Shown piece by piece: positions 36,176-45,713 of a DNA stretch of 64,000 bases (position 1 is the stretch's first letter; every line of letters starts with the position of its first letter). The notes beneath the pieces were generated by a model. The model had not been told where the DNA came from, searched no databases, and saw nothing but the letters and a program-made list of their open reading frames with translations. Position numbers and translations under genes: made by a program. Source of the stretch: Runella zeae DSM 19591 (GTDB lineage Bacteria > Bacteroidota > Bacteroidia > Cytophagales > Spirosomataceae); the NCBI RefSeq assembly GCF_000423565.1, contig NZ_KE384036.1, forward strand, positions 476,972 through 540,971, given 5' to 3'.

Positions 36176-37165
36176 ATGAAAAAACAAGTTTCATTATTAT
36201 CTGCACTAAGTTTTTGTTTATTGTTAGGCTGGATTGTCGCATGTAGTGAAAAAGAGGAACCAACTCCCGAGCCTACTCAGCTTACCGCTACCGATTTTGT
36301 AACACAACTACGCGCTCCTATCGGTTTTAGTTTGGATGACAAAGGGCAGCTTTGGGTCACCGAAGCCGGAACGGGTAAAAACGACGCCAGTATTGTGTTA
36401 ATTACCCCTCAAGGTACCAAAACTACGGTAGCTACGGGCTTTCCTTCCGTCATTTCCAACGGGTCTATCGAAGGGATGAGTCATCCTTTGTACAAAGATG
36501 GCAAGCTGTATGTACTTCATGGTATAAGTGGGACACTCTATACCCTTGAGGTTGCGTCTTTCAAATCTGGTGATGCGGCACAAAGTTTGGCCTCTATCAA
36601 AAAAGAAGACGTAGGTACTTACATTCGCAGCCTAAACCTTACTACTCCCGTCAATTCCAATGTATTTGACTTGACGTTTGGGCCTGATGGCAACTTGTAT
36701 ATCGCTGACGCGGGGGCAAATGCCATTTTTAAACGCGACAAAACGACGGGTGCGTTGAGCCTTTTTGCTAAACTACCCGATGCCGCTACAAAAGTAGAAG
36801 CTGTTCCGACCAGCATTACTTACGACGGTACCAAGTTTTTGGTAACTACGCTTAGTGGATTTCCGTTTACGGCAGGTAATGCTAAAATTTACCAAGTCAC
36901 AACCGACGGCGCCGTAAGTGAATACAAAACCAATTTTACGATGCTTTCGCACCTCACTCTATCCAAAAACAACAAACCCATTGCTATTCAATTAGCCGAA
37001 TTTGGGCCTACTGGATTTGTGCCATCAACGGGCAAAGTGATAGATGAAACGGGCAAGGTGTTGATATCCAACATCATGATGCCTACGGATATTGAACGTA
37101 GCGCCAACCGCGAATTCTACATTCTTAGCTATGCTTTGGGTACTATCCAAAAATTAAGCTATTAG
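36176..37165 (+). CDS. ScyD/ScyE family beta-propeller lipoprotein
   Basis: 329 residues. A lipoprotein signal (LLLGWIVACSEKEEP) is followed by six or so beta-propeller blades: GFSLDDKGQLWVTEAGTG, GMSHPLYKDGKLYVLHG, VFDLTFGPDGNLYIADAG, and SYDG-like repeats. The pattern matches the ScyD/ScyE family, named from the cyanobacterial scytonemin cluster; many members in other phyla are NHL-type propellers of unknown role. No sign of a pigment cluster is seen here, so the name marks similarity only. Likely an envelope protein; single gene with a strong terminator. Confidence 0.78.
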   Translation: MKKQVSLLSALSFCLLLGWIVACSEKEEPTPEPTQLTATDFVTQLRAPIGFSLDDKGQLWVTEAGTGKNDASIVLITPQGTKTTVATGFPSVISNGSIEGMSHPLYKDGKLYVLHGISGTLYTLEVASFKSGDAAQSLASIKKEDVGTYIRSLNLTTPVNSNVFDLTFGPDGNLYIADAGANAIFKRDKTTGALSLFAKLPDAATKVEAVPTSITYDGTKFLVTTLSGFPFTAGNAKIYQVTTDGAVSEYKTNFTMLSHLTLSKNNKPIAIQLAEFGPTGFVPSTGKVIDETGKVLISNIMMPTDIERSANREFYILSYALGTIQKLSY

Positions 37166-37186
37166 AACAAAAGCTATTTTCTACGA

Positions 37187-37229
37187 TTTCCAAAGCCTTT
37201 AAAATCAAAAAAGGCTTTGGAAAGTTTTT
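37187..37229 (+). terminator. Rho-independent terminator
   Basis: A perfect 14-bp stem (TTTCCAAAGCCTTT at 37187-37200, complement at 37210-37223) followed by GTTTTTC, after the propeller lipoprotein gene. Confidence 0.8.
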
Positions 37230-37276
37230 CAGATGAGCAGAGGGTTTTGTCAAAAAATATTTTTCCTTTTCCACCA

Positions 37277-37305
37277 AAAAAAAGACTCGCCCGAAGGCAA
37301 GTCTT
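37277..37305 (-). terminator. Terminator of the leftward RND efflux operon
   Basis: A leftward stem AAGACTTGCC / GGCGAGTCTT with one mismatch and loop TTCG, followed by a T-run on the minus strand (seven A at 37277-37283). It sits 40 bases after the tolC stop. Confidence 0.75.
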
Positions 37306-37344
37306 CATTAGGAAAATATAGGCTAAGGGTGGAAAAGTACTTTC

Positions 37345-38637
37345 TTACTTCAAATCATTGGCCAATCTTAATAGCTCTATTTCGGCTGCTTTGGCTGCAA
37401 AGCTCAGATTAATTAGGCTATATCCTGCATTTTCAAAACTTTCTTGGGCTTGCCGTACCTCCAAAATCGTGGCTTGACGCAATTGATAGCGCTGCAACAT
37501 TACATCAAGCAACTGCTTGGCCAAGGCTACATTCTTCTTTTGTTCTTCCATTTGCTGAAGGTTAATACTATAAGCTTGATAAGTTCTTACGACTGTATTG
37601 TTCAGATTTCGCTTTATTATATCTTTCTGTAAACCAGCATTTTTGGTATTGACTTCGGCGGCGTATTGTTGGCGCTTAAAAATTGTACCGTTATAAATAG
37701 GCACCGCCAACGAAATTCCCACAAAAGGCCCACTATTTTGATTAAGTAATAGCTGCCCTGCGGTCTGTTGGTTGCGGTTGTAGTTATATCCTAAGTTGGC
37801 ACGAATCGTCGGATAGCGCAGTGCGGCTGTTTCTTTTACAAGCTGCTGGGCGATTTTGATTTGATAATCCGCTGCCATAAGCTCCGCATTTCGATTTACA
37901 TTTTTCAGAATATCATCAAGTGCAATGTCTTTGTCTACCAAAATAGTGTCTCTAATCGTCAGCGAAGTATCGGCTGAGAGATTGAGCAGCAATAGTAAAT
38001 CTGTCTTGGCCTGAGCAATGATCAGTTCTTGCGATGTGCGATTTTGTAGCAATGTATTCAAGTCAATCTGCGATTGGTACAAGTCGGCGTTATTGGCCAT
38101 GCCCACGCTTTGCTGCGCCTTCACAATTTCAAGTCGTTTTTGCGCTACATCAATCGATTGGTCGAGCGTTTTTACATAAATCTGCTGACGGATAATGTCA
38201 TAATAACCCGTCATCACGCTCGCAATGGTATTCTGAACTTGGGCGTTAAGAAACTGTTGGCTTTGCTGTTCGAGCTGCTCTAGGCGGTTTTTAGTGGCTT
38301 TTACTCTTTTACCATTATACAATAAAATACTTCCTGTCACATTGGAGCCCAATTGATTTGCCGATGCTCCATCCCGCTTGATTACCACCCCCGTATTCAG
38401 TTTCTGGTTTACGTTGGTATTTTGTTGGTTATCGTTGAGGGTAGCAGTTACAACAGGCAATCCTCCTGCTACTCCGATATGATTATTGTTTTTGGCGACA
38501 TCTACATTGTTTTTTAGTACTTCAATTTCGAGACTATTCTTCAGGGCGATATTGATAGCATCTGAGAGAGAAAGCGTCTGAGAATATAAGACTTTACAAA
38601 TGAGAAAAGAAAAAAGTGTTAAAGTGTATTTCTTCAT
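37345..38637 (-). CDS. TolC family outer-membrane efflux protein
   Basis: 430 residues from ATG 38637 (MKKYTLTLFSFLICKVLYSQ, a signal peptide). The first helix motif LSLSDAINIALKNSLEIEVL is typical TolC. The protein has long coiled-coil helices in two repeats (for instance NTIASVMTGYYDIIRQQIYV and DVAQKRLEIVKAQQSVGMAN) and ends GYSLINLSFAAKAAEIELLR. It forms the outer-membrane exit duct. It is third in the leftward operon adaptor-RND-TolC, 55 bp behind the pump gene, and is followed by a terminator. Confidence 0.92.
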   Translation of the reverse strand: MKKYTLTLFSFLICKVLYSQTLSLSDAINIALKNSLEIEVLKNNVDVAKNNNHIGVAGGLPVVTATLNDNQQNTNVNQKLNTGVVIKRDGASANQLGSNVTGSILLYNGKRVKATKNRLEQLEQQSQQFLNAQVQNTIASVMTGYYDIIRQQIYVKTLDQSIDVAQKRLEIVKAQQSVGMANNADLYQSQIDLNTLLQNRTSQELIIAQAKTDLLLLLNLSADTSLTIRDTILVDKDIALDDILKNVNRNAELMAADYQIKIAQQLVKETAALRYPTIRANLGYNYNRNQQTAGQLLLNQNSGPFVGISLAVPIYNGTIFKRQQYAAEVNTKNAGLQKDIIKRNLNNTVVRTYQAYSINLQQMEEQKKNVALAKQLLDVMLQRYQLRQATILEVRQAQESFENAGYSLINLSFAAKAAEIELLRLANDLK

Positions 38638-38692
38638 TTTGAAGATATTTTTTACAGAAAATTTCATTAAGTAAACAGGCCTCTATCAATTA

Positions 38693-41600
38693 TCAATGTA
38701 CTTCTGCTACTTCTGGCTCGTCTACTTTTTCTTCCTGAATCTTTTTATGCTCGCCAGATACAAACGTATAAACCGCTGGTATCACAAACAATGTGAGAAT
38801 AAGTGAAAACAAAATACCACAAACTACCACAATTCCCAAAGGAACACGGCTCGTACTAGCCGCTCCCAAACTCAACGCAATCGGCAACGCCCCCAACGAC
38901 GTAGCTAAGCTAGTCATCAGGATAGGACGCAAACGTTGCGTAGCAGCATCTATAACAGCATCTAGTTTTCGTAAACCTTCTTCGCGGCGGATATTGGCAA
39001 ATTCTACAATCAAGATACCGTTTTTGGTCACTAACCCAATCAACATAATCATTCCAATCTGCGAAAAGATATTGAGTGTTTGGCCAAATACCCACAAGCT
39101 CAACAAAGCTCCCGCCAATGCCAAAGGCACCGTAATCATGATTGTGAAAGGGTCGATAAAGCTCTCAAACTGAGCTGCTAACACCAAATAAATAAGTACC
39201 AATGCCAAAGCAAAGGCAAAGAGGATGTTGGACGAGCTTTCGGAATAATCGCGCGAAGGCCCCGAAAGTGCCGTTTGATAGCTTTCATCAAGCAACTTGG
39301 CAGAGATTTTTTCCATAGCCGCTATTCCATCTCCAATCGTATATCCCTCCGACAATGAAGCCGAAATAGTAGCGGCTTTGTAGCGATTGTAGTGATACAA
39401 AGTAGAAGGACTCGTGCTTTCTTCTAGTTTGATAACCGACATCAACGAGATATTTTCGCCCCTTGAATTTCGTACATATAGCTTCTCAATGTCTTCAGGT
39501 TTGTTGCGGTCGTTGCGTTCTACCTGCGCAATCACCTGATATTGAAATCCGTTTTGAATATAATACGCCAATCGCCCCCCACTAAAAGCTGCCTGTATCG
39601 TGGCTATTACGTCTTGCGTACTTAAGCCTAAGTCTCTGATTTTCATCCTATCGACCGTAAGCTGAAGTTCGGGGCGGTTAAATTTGAGGTTGACATCCAC
39701 GTTGGCAAAGGTTTTGTCGTCGCGGGCTTCATCCAAAAACTTAGGAATGATATTCCGTAATTTATCCAAATCTTGGTTTTGAATAATAAACTGAATCGGC
39801 AATCCTCCACGTGAGCCTTGCCCTACGGCAATCGTTTGCTCTTCTACCGCAAAAATCCGCGCTTGATTAAATCGGGCAAGTTTACGTTGCAAGCTATTGA
39901 CAATCTCCGTTTGGGAGCGGGTACGTTCGGTAGGTGGCACCAAAGCCATCCGTGGCGATGCGGAGTTGGTACCTCCTCTACCACCACCACCACCAGGCGT
40001 ACGCACAAACACAAAGTCTCTTTCCGGGATAGAGTCATACAAGAAAGTGCCCAATTCGTCGGCCATTTGCTCCATAGCACTATAGCTTGTTCCTTCCGGG
40101 GCAGTCATATTGAATCGAATACTACTACGGTCTTCCAAGGGTGCTAGTTCGCTTTTGAGCGTTCCCATACAAAACCAAATGATACCACCACAAGCAAGTA
40201 CAATCACCCACGCCATCCACCTTATTTTCATAAAGCCTTGCAAAAGAGAACGGTAGCCATTTTCCATTCCTTGAAAGAAAGGTTCTGTTTTGCGATAAAA
40301 CCAACCATGTCCGGCATTTTTACGGCTCAAATAAACATTTAGTACTGGCGTAATGGTCAGTGAAACAAAAGCTGACACCAAGACTGCTGCCGCTAGTGAA
40401 ACCCCAAACTCGCGGAATAAACTTCCGACAAAGCCTTCTAAGAAAATCACCGGTAAAAACACCACCGCAAGCGTAATAGAAGTGGATATAACCGCAAAAA
40501 AGATTTCTTTACTTCCCTCAATGGCAGCTTTACGTATAGGAAGTCCTTGTTCGAGTTTTTTGAAGATATTTTCGGTCACCACAATCCCGTCATCTACCAC
40601 CAACCCCGTCGCCAATACAATCGCTAACATGGTGAGGATATTGACCGAAAAGCCGGCCAAATACATAATAAAGAAGGTGGCAATCAGCGAAATAGGAATA
40701 TCGATAAGCGGACGAATCGCAATGAGCCAATCACGGAAGAAAAGGAAAATCACCACTACCACCAAAATAAAAGAGATAATCAAAGTCTCTTCCACTTCGG
40801 CCAATGAAGCCCGAATATTTTTGGTGTTGTCGAGGGTGACCCGAATCTGAATATCACTTTTATTGCTTTTTTCAATTTGCTCAATACGCTTATAAATTTC
40901 GTCGGCAATCTTGATATTGTTGGCACCGGGCTGCGGAATAATCGCCAATCCTACCGCATGTAATCCATTAAATTTCCAACTTTGCTCTAAGTCCTCTGGC
41001 CCTAATTCTACTTTGGCCACGTCTTTGAGGCGCACAATTCCCAGGCTATCTTCTCTGATGATCAAATCACGAAATTGATCTTCGGTCGTAAGACGCCCTA
41101 ATACTCTGATAGTAAGGTCGGTGTTGTTACCATAGATTTTTCCGGGTGGCAACTCCACATTTTCGCTGTTGAGTGAGTTTCTAATATCCGAGAAAGCCAC
41201 CCCGTACGCATTCATTTTATCGGGATTGAGCCATACCCTCATGGCATAGCGCTTTTGACCAAAAATATTAATAGAACTTACCTCATCCACCGTTTGGAGC
41301 TGCTGCTGAAGTACGTTTTCGGCATAATCACTCAATTCAAGCAAACTTTTGGTATTACTTTGAATCGCCATCAACATAATAAAATCACTGTTGGCATCTG
41401 CCTTCGACACTACCGGCGGGGCGTTGATGTCCTGGGGCAAATTTCGCGAAGCTTGGCTTACTTTATCGCGTACGTCACTAGCAGCCGCTTCCAAGTCAAC
41501 GCCAAGGTTGAATTCGACGCTGATTTGGCTACTTCCCAAAGAACTAGAAGAAGTAATGGTCCGAATACCCGGAATCCCGTTGATTTGTTTTTCGAGTGGC

Positions 41601-41794
41601 TCCGTGATTTGACTTTCGATAATATCGGCGTTGGCACCGGTATAAGACGTACTGACCGAGATCATCGGGGGGTCAATTGCGGGATAATCCCTCACCGCCA
41701 AAAAAGAAAGTCCAACTGCGCCAAAAATAATGATGACTAAGTTGAGAACTGTGGCCAACACAGGCCGTTTTATTGATAGCTCGGAGATATTCAT
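38693..41794 (-). CDS. RND efflux pump permease (HAE1/AcrB-type)
   Basis: 1033 residues, full length. MNISELSIKRPVLATVLNLV opens the first helix. Typical HAE1 motifs: SSLGSSQISVEFNLGVDLE, AIVLATGLVVDDGIVVTENIF (helix 4 with the D-D proton-relay pair), PVIFLEGFVGSLFREFGVSLA, and the helix 10-11 region LIGLVTKNGILIVEFANIRRE. A glycine-rich periplasmic loop (RTPGGGGGRGGTNS) is unusual. The pump exports drugs or lipophilic compounds using the proton gradient and works with the adaptor and TolC encoded around it. The start overlaps the adaptor stop by 4 bp (ATGA). Confidence 0.96.
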   Translation of the reverse strand: MNISELSIKRPVLATVLNLVIIIFGAVGLSFLAVRDYPAIDPPMISVSTSYTGANADIIESQITEPLEKQINGIPGIRTITSSSSLGSSQISVEFNLGVDLEAAASDVRDKVSQASRNLPQDINAPPVVSKADANSDFIMLMAIQSNTKSLLELSDYAENVLQQQLQTVDEVSSINIFGQKRYAMRVWLNPDKMNAYGVAFSDIRNSLNSENVELPPGKIYGNNTDLTIRVLGRLTTEDQFRDLIIREDSLGIVRLKDVAKVELGPEDLEQSWKFNGLHAVGLAIIPQPGANNIKIADEIYKRIEQIEKSNKSDIQIRVTLDNTKNIRASLAEVEETLIISFILVVVVIFLFFRDWLIAIRPLIDIPISLIATFFIMYLAGFSVNILTMLAIVLATGLVVDDGIVVTENIFKKLEQGLPIRKAAIEGSKEIFFAVISTSITLAVVFLPVIFLEGFVGSLFREFGVSLAAAVLVSAFVSLTITPVLNVYLSRKNAGHGWFYRKTEPFFQGMENGYRSLLQGFMKIRWMAWVIVLACGGIIWFCMGTLKSELAPLEDRSSIRFNMTAPEGTSYSAMEQMADELGTFLYDSIPERDFVFVRTPGGGGGRGGTNSASPRMALVPPTERTRSQTEIVNSLQRKLARFNQARIFAVEEQTIAVGQGSRGGLPIQFIIQNQDLDKLRNIIPKFLDEARDDKTFANVDVNLKFNRPELQLTVDRMKIRDLGLSTQDVIATIQAAFSGGRLAYYIQNGFQYQVIAQVERNDRNKPEDIEKLYVRNSRGENISLMSVIKLEESTSPSTLYHYNRYKAATISASLSEGYTIGDGIAAMEKISAKLLDESYQTALSGPSRDYSESSSNILFAFALALVLIYLVLAAQFESFIDPFTIMITVPLALAGALLSLWVFGQTLNIFSQIGMIMLIGLVTKNGILIVEFANIRREEGLRKLDAVIDAATQRLRPILMTSLATSLGALPIALSLGAASTSRVPLGIVVVCGILFSLILTLFVIPAVYTFVSGEHKKIQEEKVDEPEVAEVH

Positions 41795-42846
41795 ATGTTT
41801 ACTACTTTTCTTACTTTAACCGCTTTATCAGGTTTTGCAAACAATACTCCTGTTACCACAATCGAATCGCCGGGGGTGATACCTTTGGTGATTTCGATGT
41901 TGTTGTCGTTGCGTAATCCCGTTTGTACGTTCACAAAAGTGGCTTTTCCACCTTTTACCACAATCACTTGGTTGTTTCTATCATCAGGTATGACAGCACC
42001 CGTAGGCACCATGATAGCGCTTTTATCGGTGCTACTTCCTACAAAAACCTTTGCAAATGCGCCAGGATTGGCCGAAGCATTGTCTAGCATGGCCCTTACG
42101 GAGAGGTTACGGGTTTGACGGTTTACTTGGGGCTCTATCGCAATCACCGAAGCCCTTTTCATGGTGGTATCTTTTCCGTCTAATCTTACTTTCACCACGC
42201 TTCCGATTTTTACCAAATACCCAAACTCATCGGGAAGGGTAAAATCTATTTTCATTTTACCGAGCTGCTGTAGCGTTGCAAGAACCGTCGCAGGAGACAC
42301 ATATGCTCCTGGGCTGACCCTCCTAAAACCAAGTGTACCACTAAAAGGTGCTTTCACTACAGTCTTATCAATCAGGGTTTGAGTATACTCAATATCAGCT
42401 TTAAGGGTATTGACATTGTTGAGAGCCACATCATAATCACTCTGATTGATACCATTGACTTCCAACAATTTTCGGAGGCGTTCTTCGGTTTTGGTAGCAA
42501 TCTCCAGCTGCACCTTAGTGCGTTGGATTTGAGCTTCTAAATCGGCACTATTGATACGCGCCAATACCGTACCTTGGGTTACGTATTTTCCTTCTGGTAC
42601 ATTGAGGTAGGTAAGTCTACCGCTTACTTCAGGTTGCAAATCGGTAGTTTCGTTGGCTATGACACTCCCATTTGCTTCAATGATATTTGTCAAAGATTTG
42701 GGAGAGGCTACGAGTACATCTACCACGGTAGGTCTATCTGGTTTTGCTTCGCTTTTCTCTTTTTTTTCTTTGCAAGCACTCAAACTAGCTAGAACTATAG
42801 ACAATATAATGTAAAAAGAGGGTGTTTTTTTGGTTAGACAATACAT
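41791..42846 (-). CDS. RND efflux periplasmic adaptor subunit
   Basis: 351 residues from ATG 42846 (MYCLTKKTPSFYIILSIVLA), a lipoprotein signal ending SACKEKKEK. It has the lipoyl/barrel-sandwich and hairpin plan of membrane fusion proteins: ANETTDLQPEVSGRLTYLNV, EGKYVTQGTVLARINSADLE, a coiled-coil hairpin around residues 95-140, then TVVKAPFSGTLGFRRVSPGA. A C-terminal VPTGAVIPDDRNNQVIVV matches the membrane-proximal domain. It links the pump to TolC. It is first in the operon; the translation stop overlaps the pump start. Confidence 0.93.
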   Translation of the reverse strand: MYCLTKKTPSFYIILSIVLASLSACKEKKEKSEAKPDRPTVVDVLVASPKSLTNIIEANGSVIANETTDLQPEVSGRLTYLNVPEGKYVTQGTVLARINSADLEAQIQRTKVQLEIATKTEERLRKLLEVNGINQSDYDVALNNVNTLKADIEYTQTLIDKTVVKAPFSGTLGFRRVSPGAYVSPATVLATLQQLGKMKIDFTLPDEFGYLVKIGSVVKVRLDGKDTTMKRASVIAIEPQVNRQTRNLSVRAMLDNASANPGAFAKVFVGSSTDKSAIMVPTGAVIPDDRNNQVIVVKGGKATFVNVQTGLRNDNNIEITKGITPGDSIVVTGVLFAKPDKAVKVRKVVNI

Positions 42847-43165
42847 CAATATATCATTTAAGCAGTCAATTAAATTCAATGAGGTCAATGGCAGCGGATT
42901 TGTGCCTACCCAATCACTACAAATGTAATAATTAGCATAAGATAATGTCGGGTATTCAGACCCAAAACCCCTAAAAGTGAGAGCAACAACCTATATCTTG
43001 CTACCAAACATTTGAAGTCACCTGATATACTCCTACTTATGGGTTCTTGCGTGTATCATGATATCGGTTTCTAAAAAAATGCCTTTCACCATTTTAAAAG
43101 AAACTGTATTCTCAAACAAAAAACAAGGCAAAATGTTTGTCAAGCTAGCCTACATTCACCTTCAA

Positions 43166-44413
43166 TCATACTAAACGTAGAGACTTTTGCCAGACCATTC
43201 GAAGAAAATAAAAAGTACATATGACGACTCCTATTTGCATCGCATAGTCGAGCAAATAAAGAGGCTGCGCCCATATATCACTAGGAACCCGATAGTAGGG
43301 GCTTTTGAGTCGCCACCACAAAGAAGGCTGAACAATAGATAGCGCATTGAATATCAAGAACCAAATCACTTCTCGGCGATTTCTAAAATCAACCCAAATG
43401 AACGTCAATGGCAGTAAGAAGATAAAAATATAATTGCTGTAAGCACTTTGCTGAGCTACCATCATCGTCCCAAAAATCATCACAAAAGCCGCAGAAAAGG
43501 ACAAGCGAAAATCTAAATTTCGTAAACGATAGGCAGTCAGAGCACCTATGCCCGTAGTGAGTAAGAGACCGAGCCAATTCCAAGCTTTTGCTCCCGCGCC
43601 CAGCACATCGAAAGTAAGCGGATTAAGCACCGAGAGCCAGTTGGGAGCCCGCAGGGTGGCAGCCTCGTTCAAGGGCTGCTCCAGCCACTCCCACTCGGTA
43701 TAATGATACAATACGCCTAAACATAGCAACCCAAAAATCACCGCTGCCGAGAGCCATTTCAGTGGCTTCGGAATCAACAGCAAAAGCGCCGGCCCCACTA
43801 GTATAAATACCGCTTTGGTCAATAAAAACCCAATCACTAGCCCTACTCCTACCAAAGCTACCTGACGCGTACCCTGCCACAGCAGATAGGTCGCTATCAA
43901 AACTAACCACATCCACTCGTCTTCTTGCCCCCCAAACACACACAATACCAAAGCCCCCGGTAAAAATAAATATATCAAACTCCGGTAAAGGCGCTCATAG
44001 GCCTCAACAACAGGCTCATAAAATCGATTGGTAGTCCAGAGCGTAAGTCCTTCTATCAAAATCATAAGCAAGATGATGGCTTTTTTGTCGAGCCAAAACC
44101 ATAATGCCAACCCATTGATATAAGGAAAGAAGGGAGAATACATGCAGTAAAAATCCCGATACACCATCTTGAGCTGAACCGCTTCCTTGGCTTGATTGAA
44201 GAAGCCATCTAAATCCGAAAAGGGCGTAAAATCTAAAACAATAAAAATAACCACAAAAGGCAAAATGCGAGCCATCATCCAAGCTCCCAATAGCACAAGT
44301 CGGGGGTTTTGGCGCTGAAGCCAAGGCAATATCGACGCCTGGTACCACACTAGCCCTCCTACGACAAACGTACAGAGAAGAGCAATAATCGTCTTGGCTA
44401 CAACTACAAACAT
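43166..44413 (-). CDS. Polytopic membrane protein, GT-C-like (paralogue of the upstream gene)
   Basis: 415 residues from ATG 44413 (MFVVVAKTIIALLCT). About ten membrane helices. An acidic first loop, LDFTPFSDLDGFFNQAKEAV, is followed by VYRDFYCMYSPFFPYINGLA. A GGQEDEWMWL motif sits in the middle. These features recall GT-C glycosyltransferases, which use lipid-phosphate sugars, but no family is certain. The gene just upstream encodes a protein of the same length with the same landmarks (VYRDIVSYHAPLF and GGQEDIWIWG), so the two arose by tandem duplication. They follow a methyltransferase gene on the same strand. Confidence 0.7.
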   Translation of the reverse strand: MFVVVAKTIIALLCTFVVGGLVWYQASILPWLQRQNPRLVLLGAWMMARILPFVVIFIVLDFTPFSDLDGFFNQAKEAVQLKMVYRDFYCMYSPFFPYINGLALWFWLDKKAIILLMILIEGLTLWTTNRFYEPVVEAYERLYRSLIYLFLPGALVLCVFGGQEDEWMWLVLIATYLLWQGTRQVALVGVGLVIGFLLTKAVFILVGPALLLLIPKPLKWLSAAVIFGLLCLGVLYHYTEWEWLEQPLNEAATLRAPNWLSVLNPLTFDVLGAGAKAWNWLGLLLTTGIGALTAYRLRNLDFRLSFSAAFVMIFGTMMVAQQSAYSNYIFIFLLPLTFIWVDFRNRREVIWFLIFNALSIVQPSLWWRLKSPYYRVPSDIWAQPLYLLDYAMQIGVVICTFYFLRMVWQKSLRLV

Positions 44414-44446
44414 GCTTTTGGGGCTAACTGACAGCAAAAGACCGTT

Positions 44447-45706
44447 TTAGTGCGCAGCACTTCCACGGGCTTTTTGATATATTTTTATAAAATACCAACC
44501 ATAACAAACTACATTGAGGATTTGGAGAGTATACTCCAACAAATACAACGGTGATGTCAAAATCGAGGCATCATCGTAAGTAGGGCTTCCTAAATGAGTG
44601 AACAAAAAAGGCTGCACTACCAACACCGCATTGAAAAACAAAAGGATGAAAACATCTTTGCTTTTTTTCCAGTCAACCACTTCCAATACCAAAGGCAGCA
44701 TATAAGTAAATGTATAATAGCCCGGCGAAGTAGCCTGAAAGATTGTCATCGCAATGAAAGTCGACAAGAAGGCTATCGGCAAACTTCTCGTAAGTGACCA
44801 CCGCTGCGCTGGGTAGGTCACCCACATAGCTGTAGAAAGGGTCACGAGGACTCCTATCCAACTAAACGTAGACAAGGGAGGAGCATGTCCCAGCATCGCC
44901 GTCAACAAGGGGCGTGCTATCGTAAAGAGATTGGGCGTGAGGAGATTGGTAGTCATCTGAAGCGGCATCAAAAAATCCAACCCCATGATTGAGTAAAGTA
45001 AAGCGAGCGTTGGAATTCCGACCAACGACATGCCCAATAGAAATCCCCAACGTTTTTTGAGCAATAACCACAACGGAAACAACCAAAAGCCAAAAGTGGC
45101 TTTGATGACAATCAAACCCACCGAAAAACGAACCCCTAGTGGCAAGCCATCGTTTTGGGTTTTGTGATAATAATAGAGCATCCATACCGCAATTCCCCAG
45201 ATCCAGATGTCTTCTTGGCCGCCTAATAGTACCATTACCATTGGCGCTGAGAGAATCAGGTATATCGCTATCGACTGCAAAGCGCGGGCATCAAACTTAC
45301 GATAAGTATGGTAGGTGCCCCAAATAATCGCTGCCTCTACCAGCACCATCAACAAAACGATTGCTTTTGAACTATACCACAGCCACAAAGGCAGTGTAAT
45401 AATATAAGTAAAAAGAGGTGCGTGATAGGAGACAATATCCCTGTATACCATGCCACCTTGATAGGCGACCGAAGCTTTGCCCCAAAAAAAAGGCACATCG
45501 CCACGCGGCATAAAATTCAATAAAACATAAATCCCTACAAAAGGAAGTAACCTAAACAACAATATCCCTAACCCAATGACCTGATTTCCTTTTTGTTGCT
45601 TTTCTAACCTTTCCCAAAAACCTTGGGCATTAGCACTCCACCAAACTCCCACTGATGACGCTATCACCAAGAGCAATTTGATGTAAAATACGGTAATTGT
45701 TGACAT
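44447..45706 (-). CDS. Polytopic membrane protein, GT-C-like (tandem paralogue)
   Basis: 419 residues with about ten membrane helices. Landmarks shared with the downstream gene: an acidic first loop (LNFMPRGDVPFFWGKA), VYRDIVSYHAPLFTYI, and LLGGQEDIWIWGIAVWMLYY. The order of helices and loops is the same. A role in cell-surface glycan synthesis is possible from these GT-C-like traits and the neighbouring methyltransferase, but this is inference. It starts 7 bp after the methyltransferase stop and lies 33 bp upstream of its paralogue, so the three form one leftward operon. Confidence 0.7.
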   Translation of the reverse strand: MSTITVFYIKLLLVIASSVGVWWSANAQGFWERLEKQQKGNQVIGLGILLFRLLPFVGIYVLLNFMPRGDVPFFWGKASVAYQGGMVYRDIVSYHAPLFTYIITLPLWLWYSSKAIVLLMVLVEAAIIWGTYHTYRKFDARALQSIAIYLILSAPMVMVLLGGQEDIWIWGIAVWMLYYYHKTQNDGLPLGVRFSVGLIVIKATFGFWLFPLWLLLKKRWGFLLGMSLVGIPTLALLYSIMGLDFLMPLQMTTNLLTPNLFTIARPLLTAMLGHAPPLSTFSWIGVLVTLSTAMWVTYPAQRWSLTRSLPIAFLSTFIAMTIFQATSPGYYTFTYMLPLVLEVVDWKKSKDVFILLFFNAVLVVQPFLFTHLGSPTYDDASILTSPLYLLEYTLQILNVVCYGWYFIKIYQKARGSAAH

Positions 45707-45713
45707 CGTAAAC

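Noticed and set aside
40353..40850. Long open frame on the + strand opposite the RND pump gene (165 codons)
   Set aside because: It is the mirror image of a strongly conserved gene and its translation is Lys/Thr/Ser/Ile-rich with no family features.
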